From JBBQXY01 sp051004815 (GTDB taxonomy: Bacteria > Chloroflexota > Ktedonobacteria > Ktedonobacterales > Ktedonobacteraceae), in assembly GCA_051004815.1 (NCBI GenBank), contig JBPCJY010000206.1, positions 1 through 18,116 of the forward strand: a stretch of DNA of 18,116 nucleotides, given 5' to 3'. Below the pieces are notes generated by a model. The model had not been told where the DNA came from. It made no database searches and was given only the letters and a program-made list of their open reading frames with translations. Numbering within the stretch: position 1 is the stretch's first letter; every line of letters begins with the position of its first letter. Made by a program: the position numbers and the translations under genes. Shown piece by piece: positions 14,498 through 18,116 of this stretch.

Positions 14498-15496
14498 TTG
14501 AAATACATCATTAGCCTTGGGGAAATTCTCATCGACGTTATCCCCACGACACAGGTACGTCTGGGCGAAGCTTGCTACTCTCCTCATCCCGGTGGCGCAG
14601 TCGCAAATGTTGCGGTAGCAATTGCACGGCTCGGTGGTGCCGCACGATTTATAGGTGGAGTTTCAGAAGACGAGTTCGGACAGCTTCTGCTACAAGTTCT
14701 CGCCGATAATCATGTTGATACTCAGTATGCTCACGTTGTCAAAGGGGCTTCAACTGCGGTAGCACTTGTCACATTACAGACAGCAGGACAAAGACGCTTT
14801 ACCTTTTTTCGCACGGGAACGGCTGATAGCCAATTACAAGCTGAGGACCTGAACTGGAGTGCCTGGCACGATGCTACAATCTGTCATGTAGGTGGCGTCT
14901 TACTCTCCGTCGAACCGGCTCGCTCAGCAACACTTGCGGCCATGGACCACACCCGTCAGGCCGGGTCTATCGTCTCGTTTGACGTAAATGTTCGCCCTAC
15001 ATTATGGGCATCCCCTACCGAGATCCACGGCATAATCGCCAAAGCTGTAGCGCGTACCGACATTCTCAAGCTCAGTGCGGATGAGCTTGAATTTATTCGC
15101 GAACCAGGCAGTATATCAACTGAACCCCTCCTGGAAGTTGACCGCTTAAAAAAGGTAGGTGCAGCTCTCTTAGAGAAGGGGCCTCGTCTCGTAATCATTA
15201 CTTTAGGTGCTCATGGTGCGCTTCTTATGACCGCCAAGCATCTGGCAGAGATTCCACCCTTGCCAGTTCGCTCTGTGGATACGACCGGTGCCGGCGACGC
15301 CTTTATGGGTGCCGTCTTACACAAGTTAGTGCAGCAAGAGTGCCATACGCCCGCGGATATTGCATTGCTCACCGAGCATGATTTGAGCAACCTGGGCAGG
15401 TTCGCGAACGTGGTGGCAGGTCTGAGCGTCACTCGTTACGGTGGCATTTCATCGTTCCCATTCATGCATGAAGTCAGCAGCTTTCCGCCCCCTTAA
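14498..15496 (+). CDS. PfkB-family sugar kinase, fructokinase-like
   Basis: 332 residues of the ribokinase/PfkB family, which phosphorylates sugars with ATP. Seen: the first strand YIISLGEILID (3-13), the PfkB signature-1 region GGAVANVAVAIARLGG (32-47), FIGGVSEDEFG (51-61), and signature 2 DTTGAGDAF (261-269) with the catalytic base Asp267 and anion-hole glycines. The N-terminus SLGEILIDVIPT resembles fructokinases more than ribokinases, so fructose is the first guess; 2-keto-3-deoxygluconate and other sugars stay possible. The start is an unusual TTG at 14498 with GAGGAGG only 4 bases upstream; no in-frame ATG fits. It would phosphorylate the sugar brought in by the upstream ABC importer. 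The 168-base gap to the 80-residue gene contains no convincing promoter. Confidence 0.9.
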   Translation: MKYIISLGEILIDVIPTTQVRLGEACYSPHPGGAVANVAVAIARLGGAARFIGGVSEDEFGQLLLQVLADNHVDTQYAHVVKGASTAVALVTLQTAGQRRFTFFRTGTADSQLQAEDLNWSAWHDATICHVGGVLLSVEPARSATLAAMDHTRQAGSIVSFDVNVRPTLWASPTEIHGIIAKAVARTDILKLSADELEFIREPGSISTEPLLEVDRLKKVGAALLEKGPRLVIITLGAHGALLMTAKHLAEIPPLPVRSVDTTGAGDAFMGAVLHKLVQQECHTPADIALLTEHDLSNLGRFANVVAGLSVTRYGGISSFPFMHEVSSFPPP

Positions 15497-15517
15497 GGGC
15501 ATCATCTTTCATAAGAA

Positions 15518-15547
15518 ATGACAACCCACCTGAATCTGTGCTACACT
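15518..15547 (+). promoter_or_regulatory. Candidate promoter for the molybdenum hydroxylase gene
   Basis: ATGACA (15518-15523), 18 bases, then TACACT (15542-15547), preceded by TGTGC to give an extended -10 (TGTGCTACACT). The start near 15554 would give a leader of about 120 bases. It resembles the element at 18091. Confidence 0.45.
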
Positions 15548-15676
15548 TTGCATAGAAGTTGGACACAGAAGGGTGTTTTTTGACTTTCGCACAACTGATA
15601 TTGTGGAAACATACAATCCAACGCATGTTTCAACCCCACATTAGTGAAGACAACGAAACTTGGAGTAGCAATTTTT

Positions 15677-18001
15677 ATGACACAAACGGTTGACACATCA
15701 ACACAGCACGCTATGGTTGGAAAACCAATTCGTCGGCAGGATGGGGAAGACAAGGTAACGGGACGTACTCGTTACGCGGGCGATCTCCCCGTTGGCGAAG
15801 TACTCATTGCCCGCCTGGTGCTCAGTCCCTACGCCCATGCGCATATCGTCAATATTGACGTTTCCGCTGCACTAGCCGTGCCAGGAGTACGCGCTGTCTA
15901 TACAAGCGAAACGCTCGGTATGGCGAAACGTGATGGTTCCTCGCGTTCACAGGCTCCCTTGGCCAACAAAGAAGTCTTATGGTGCGGCCATCCCGTCGCC
16001 ATTGTACTCGCCGAAAGCGATGCTGCCGCGGAAGACGGTGCCGCCGCCGTGGATGTCGATTACGATCTTCTACCGGCTGTGCTAGACCCTGCCAGCGCGA
16101 TGCTCCCTGGTTCCCCCTTAACACGTCACCGCAAAGAGAACGAAGTCTCGGAAATTGCTGGCGGGGGCGCACATGCCGCCGTCTCCCAGGAGGAAGAGGA
16201 AGAGCCAGACCGCGAAGAACTTTCCGAGAATGTCAGCGATAAAGTACATCTTCACACTGGGAATATAGAGGAAGGATGGCGCGAAGCCGAAGTCGTTATC
16301 GAGCGCACCTTCAACACCAGCTTTGTGCATCAATCGTATATCGAGCCGCAGGCAATCACCATCGTACCCAATCCCAAGGGGAAGCAACTGACAGCCTGGG
16401 CCAGTTCCCAGGGCATGTACGCTGTACGCTCAGATGTGGCGGAAGCTCTGGAACTGCCAGAACGCCAGGTTCATGTGGAGTCCGTGCCAATTGGTGGCGC
16501 ATTTGGCGGAAAGTTCGGTTTAATTGAGCCGCTCGCTGCCGCCGCCGCCTATAAAATAGGCCAGCCAGTGCGTCTTGTCTATACACGCGCTGAAGATTTG
16601 CTGGCCGGCAATCCCGCACCGCGTACATCCATCAAGCTCAAACTAGGGGCGAAACGTGATGGCACGCTGGTTGCAATGGAAGCAAAGGTTATCTTTGATA
16701 CTGGAGCATACCCTGGTTCAGCAGTCATTCTGGGCGGACTCATGCTTGGCAGCACGTATCGCTGCCCCCATACTGATTTCCGTTGCTACGAAGTGCTGAC
16801 CAACAAAGTAAGCGTTGGGGCCTATCGTGCTCCCGGTGCGCCGCAAGCCTGCTTCGCACTAGAGTCAGCGGTCGATGAGCTGTGCCAGCAACTGGCTATA
16901 GACCCGGTGGCATTCCGCTTGAAGAACGCCTTGAGAGAGGGTGATCCCACGCTGGATCATCGCCAATGGCCACGCATTGGGCTTATCGAATGCCTGGAGA
17001 AAGTACAGGCACACCCCCTGTGGGCGAAACGGGCAGAGCAGAAGACCGCTCCAGAGGAGCTGAAAGGCTGGAAAATTGGCGTTGGCCTCTCGGCTGGCGG
17101 TTGGCCCGGTGGAACTGAGCCTGCTGCTGCCGCCTGTCGCCTGGAAAAGGATGGCACCATCACTGTCGTCGTGGGTACAGTCGATCTCACTGGCTCTGAT
17201 ACTTCGCTCTCGCTTATCGCTGCCGAAGGGTTGGGCATGACTTCAGAGACGGTCAACGTCGTTCATGACAACACTGACACCATGCCCTACAGTGGTGGCA
17301 CTGGTGGCAGCAAAACAACCTATTCGATGGGGCCAGCAGTATTGGCGGCAGCAAGGGATGCTCGCAACCAGATTCTCTCCATCGCCGCCGAGATGTTGGA
17401 GGCATCGGTGGCAGACCTGGAAATTGAAGGCGATAAAGTTGTTGTGCGCGGCACACCGACCAAGAGCGTCACACTGAAAGAGATTGCACAGTCCTCTATG
17501 CAGTTCGCGGGCAAATACGAACCGGTCTATGGACGCGGGCGTGCCGCCAACAGGACAAGCTCACCTATGTATACCGCGCATGTGGCTAAGGTAGCAGTCG
17601 ATCCTGAGACAGGCGAAGTACGCGTACTCGACTATGTTGCGGCACAGGATGTTGGTTTTGCCATCAATCCAGCCGAGGTCGAAGGGCAAATCTATGGCGG
17701 TGTAACACAGGGCCTGGGCTGGGCACTCTTCGAGGGCCTTGTCTACGACGATAGTGGGCAAGCTCTGACCTCTTCACTGATGGATTACGCTCTTCCGCAC
17801 ACCGAAGATGTACCCAATATTACCTCCATCCTGGTAGAAATTCCCTCCACACTTGGTCCCTTTGGCGCGAAAGGTGTAGGCGAACCGCCCGTGGTACCCG
17901 TTGGTGCCGCTATCGCCAATGCCGTTTATGACGCCGTTGGTGCGCGTGTGGCGCAACTTCCCATTACCTCTGAACGATTGTTCACAGCCATGCATTCGTA
18001 G
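15677..18001 (+). CDS. Xanthine dehydrogenase-family molybdopterin-binding subunit
   Basis: 774 residues, the large Mo-cofactor subunit of a molybdenum hydroxylase, which oxidises N-heterocycles, aldehydes or related compounds using water-derived oxygen. Seen: the N-terminal a/b-hammerhead (VGKPIRRQDGEDKVTGRTRYAGD, 14-36, and SPYAHAHIVNID, 50-61), PIGGAFGGKFG (271-281), GAYRAPGAPQ (381-390) and the C-terminal KGVGEPP with the probable catalytic Glu736. The loop is AYRAPG, not the Cys-Ser-type loop of CO dehydrogenase, so it is not CoxL. An acidic insertion (about 168-187) interrupts the region before HTGNIEEGW. Partner FAD and 2Fe-2S subunits, normally adjacent, are not in view. ATG 15677 has GGAG 11 bases upstream; the GTG at 15644 would add 11 residues. 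Substrate unknown. Confidence 0.92.
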   Translation: MTQTVDTSTQHAMVGKPIRRQDGEDKVTGRTRYAGDLPVGEVLIARLVLSPYAHAHIVNIDVSAALAVPGVRAVYTSETLGMAKRDGSSRSQAPLANKEVLWCGHPVAIVLAESDAAAEDGAAAVDVDYDLLPAVLDPASAMLPGSPLTRHRKENEVSEIAGGGAHAAVSQEEEEEPDREELSENVSDKVHLHTGNIEEGWREAEVVIERTFNTSFVHQSYIEPQAITIVPNPKGKQLTAWASSQGMYAVRSDVAEALELPERQVHVESVPIGGAFGGKFGLIEPLAAAAAYKIGQPVRLVYTRAEDLLAGNPAPRTSIKLKLGAKRDGTLVAMEAKVIFDTGAYPGSAVILGGLMLGSTYRCPHTDFRCYEVLTNKVSVGAYRAPGAPQACFALESAVDELCQQLAIDPVAFRLKNALREGDPTLDHRQWPRIGLIECLEKVQAHPLWAKRAEQKTAPEELKGWKIGVGLSAGGWPGGTEPAAAACRLEKDGTITVVVGTVDLTGSDTSLSLIAAEGLGMTSETVNVVHDNTDTMPYSGGTGGSKTTYSMGPAVLAAARDARNQILSIAAEMLEASVADLEIEGDKVVVRGTPTKSVTLKEIAQSSMQFAGKYEPVYGRGRAANRTSSPMYTAHVAKVAVDPETGEVRVLDYVAAQDVGFAINPAEVEGQIYGGVTQGLGWALFEGLVYDDSGQALTSSLMDYALPHTEDVPNITSILVEIPSTLGPFGAKGVGEPPVVPVGAAIANAVYDAVGARVAQLPITSERLFTAMHS

Positions 18002-18005
18002 GAGT

Positions 18006-18055
18006 CCTCGTCCCCAGCAGGGTACCCCGCGCGGGGTACCCTGTTGGGGGCGAGG
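18006..18055. terminator. 25-bp near-perfect hairpin after the molybdenum hydroxylase gene
   Basis: The stretch is self-complementary about the centre 18030/18031: 25 possible pairs with two G-U pairs, built around CAGGGTACCCCGC and its complement. It starts 4 bases after the stop codon. In RNA about four central bases would form the loop. No T-tract follows, as in the other stop-proximal hairpins here. Confidence 0.65.
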
Positions 18056-18090
18056 TAGGGGTTGAGTGCGATGGATTGTCCCCACCTCTT

Positions 18091-18100
18091 GTGCTATACT
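18091..18100 (+). promoter_or_regulatory. Extended -10 element of a gene beyond the window
   Basis: GTGCTATACT contains the TGC extension and TATACT, one mismatch from the -10 consensus. There is no good -35 at the proper distance. It sits after the hairpin and probably starts the next transcription unit, whose coding region is not seen. Confidence 0.45.
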
Positions 18101-18116
18101 ATCCACCGAAGAATGC

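Noticed and set aside
15644..15676. GTG start giving a longer molybdenum hydroxylase
   Set aside because: No ribosome binding site precedes it, while GGAG precedes ATG 15677 and family similarity begins after that.
15677..18001. Carbon monoxide dehydrogenase large subunit (CoxL)
   Set aside because: The active-site loop is AYRAPG and lacks the Cys-containing loop required for the Cu-Mo site.
1..18116. CRISPR arrays, insertion sequences, prophage or defence genes
   Set aside because: No regularly spaced repeats, transposase or integrase frames, terminal inverted repeats or cas-like proteins were seen on either strand.

Overview
The window looks like chromosomal DNA of a soil-type, spore-forming Chloroflexota bacterium, most likely class Ktedonobacteria. 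This is inferred from three things: a MalT/LAL-type LuxR regulator carrying an N-terminal module that I associate from memory with that group, genes for a putative F420-dependent luciferase-like oxidoreductase and a molybdenum hydroxylase, and mixed base composition of roughly 50 % GC. No search was run, so the taxonomy is a reasoned guess. Coding density is high. I see no rRNA, convincing tRNA, CRISPR array, insertion sequence or phage gene.

Left part (1-6471): a proline-iminopeptidase-like hydrolase (minus strand, cut by the window edge) is followed on the plus strand by a two-gene unit, an APC-superfamily permease and an acetamidase/formamidase. This looks like uptake plus hydrolysis of an amide or amine nitrogen source. 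Next come a divergent pair, a nitroreductase (minus) and an LLM-class flavin/F420 oxidoreductase (plus), with a clean dyad operator candidate at the nitroreductase promoter. Then comes a 39-codon ORF that overlaps an unknown multi-span membrane protein by ATGA.

Middle part (6491-15496): a carbohydrate-uptake locus. A LacI-family repressor (minus) faces a MalT-like LuxR regulator (plus). The 464-base gap between them holds a near-consensus promoter (TTGACA-17-TACAAT) whose -10 is buried in an 18-base palindrome. The same 12-base operator core lies just downstream of the predicted lacI -10. After the LuxR gene come a ribose-type ABC importer (binding protein, double ATPase, permease), an 80-residue conserved small protein and a PfkB-family sugar kinase. 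The likely logic is that LacI represses both itself and an activator, which may in turn switch on import and phosphorylation of a monosaccharide such as fructose or ribose. The substrate cannot be read from the sequence.

Right part (15497-18116): a stand-alone molybdopterin-binding subunit of the xanthine dehydrogenase family with an acidic insertion and no FAD or 2Fe-2S partner in view, followed by a 25-bp hairpin and a promoter-like element for the next gene.

Two things recur. Long, nearly perfect hairpins lacking a proper T-tract sit just behind or at stop codons (3491, 5543, 6462, 13932, 18006). Extended -10 elements of the form GTGCTA-N-A-N-T or close to it sit in front of several genes. 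The most unusual features are the LacI/LuxR switch region with its refoldable leader, the module-fused and shortened MalT-like regulator, and the 39-codon ORF plus membrane-protein pair.
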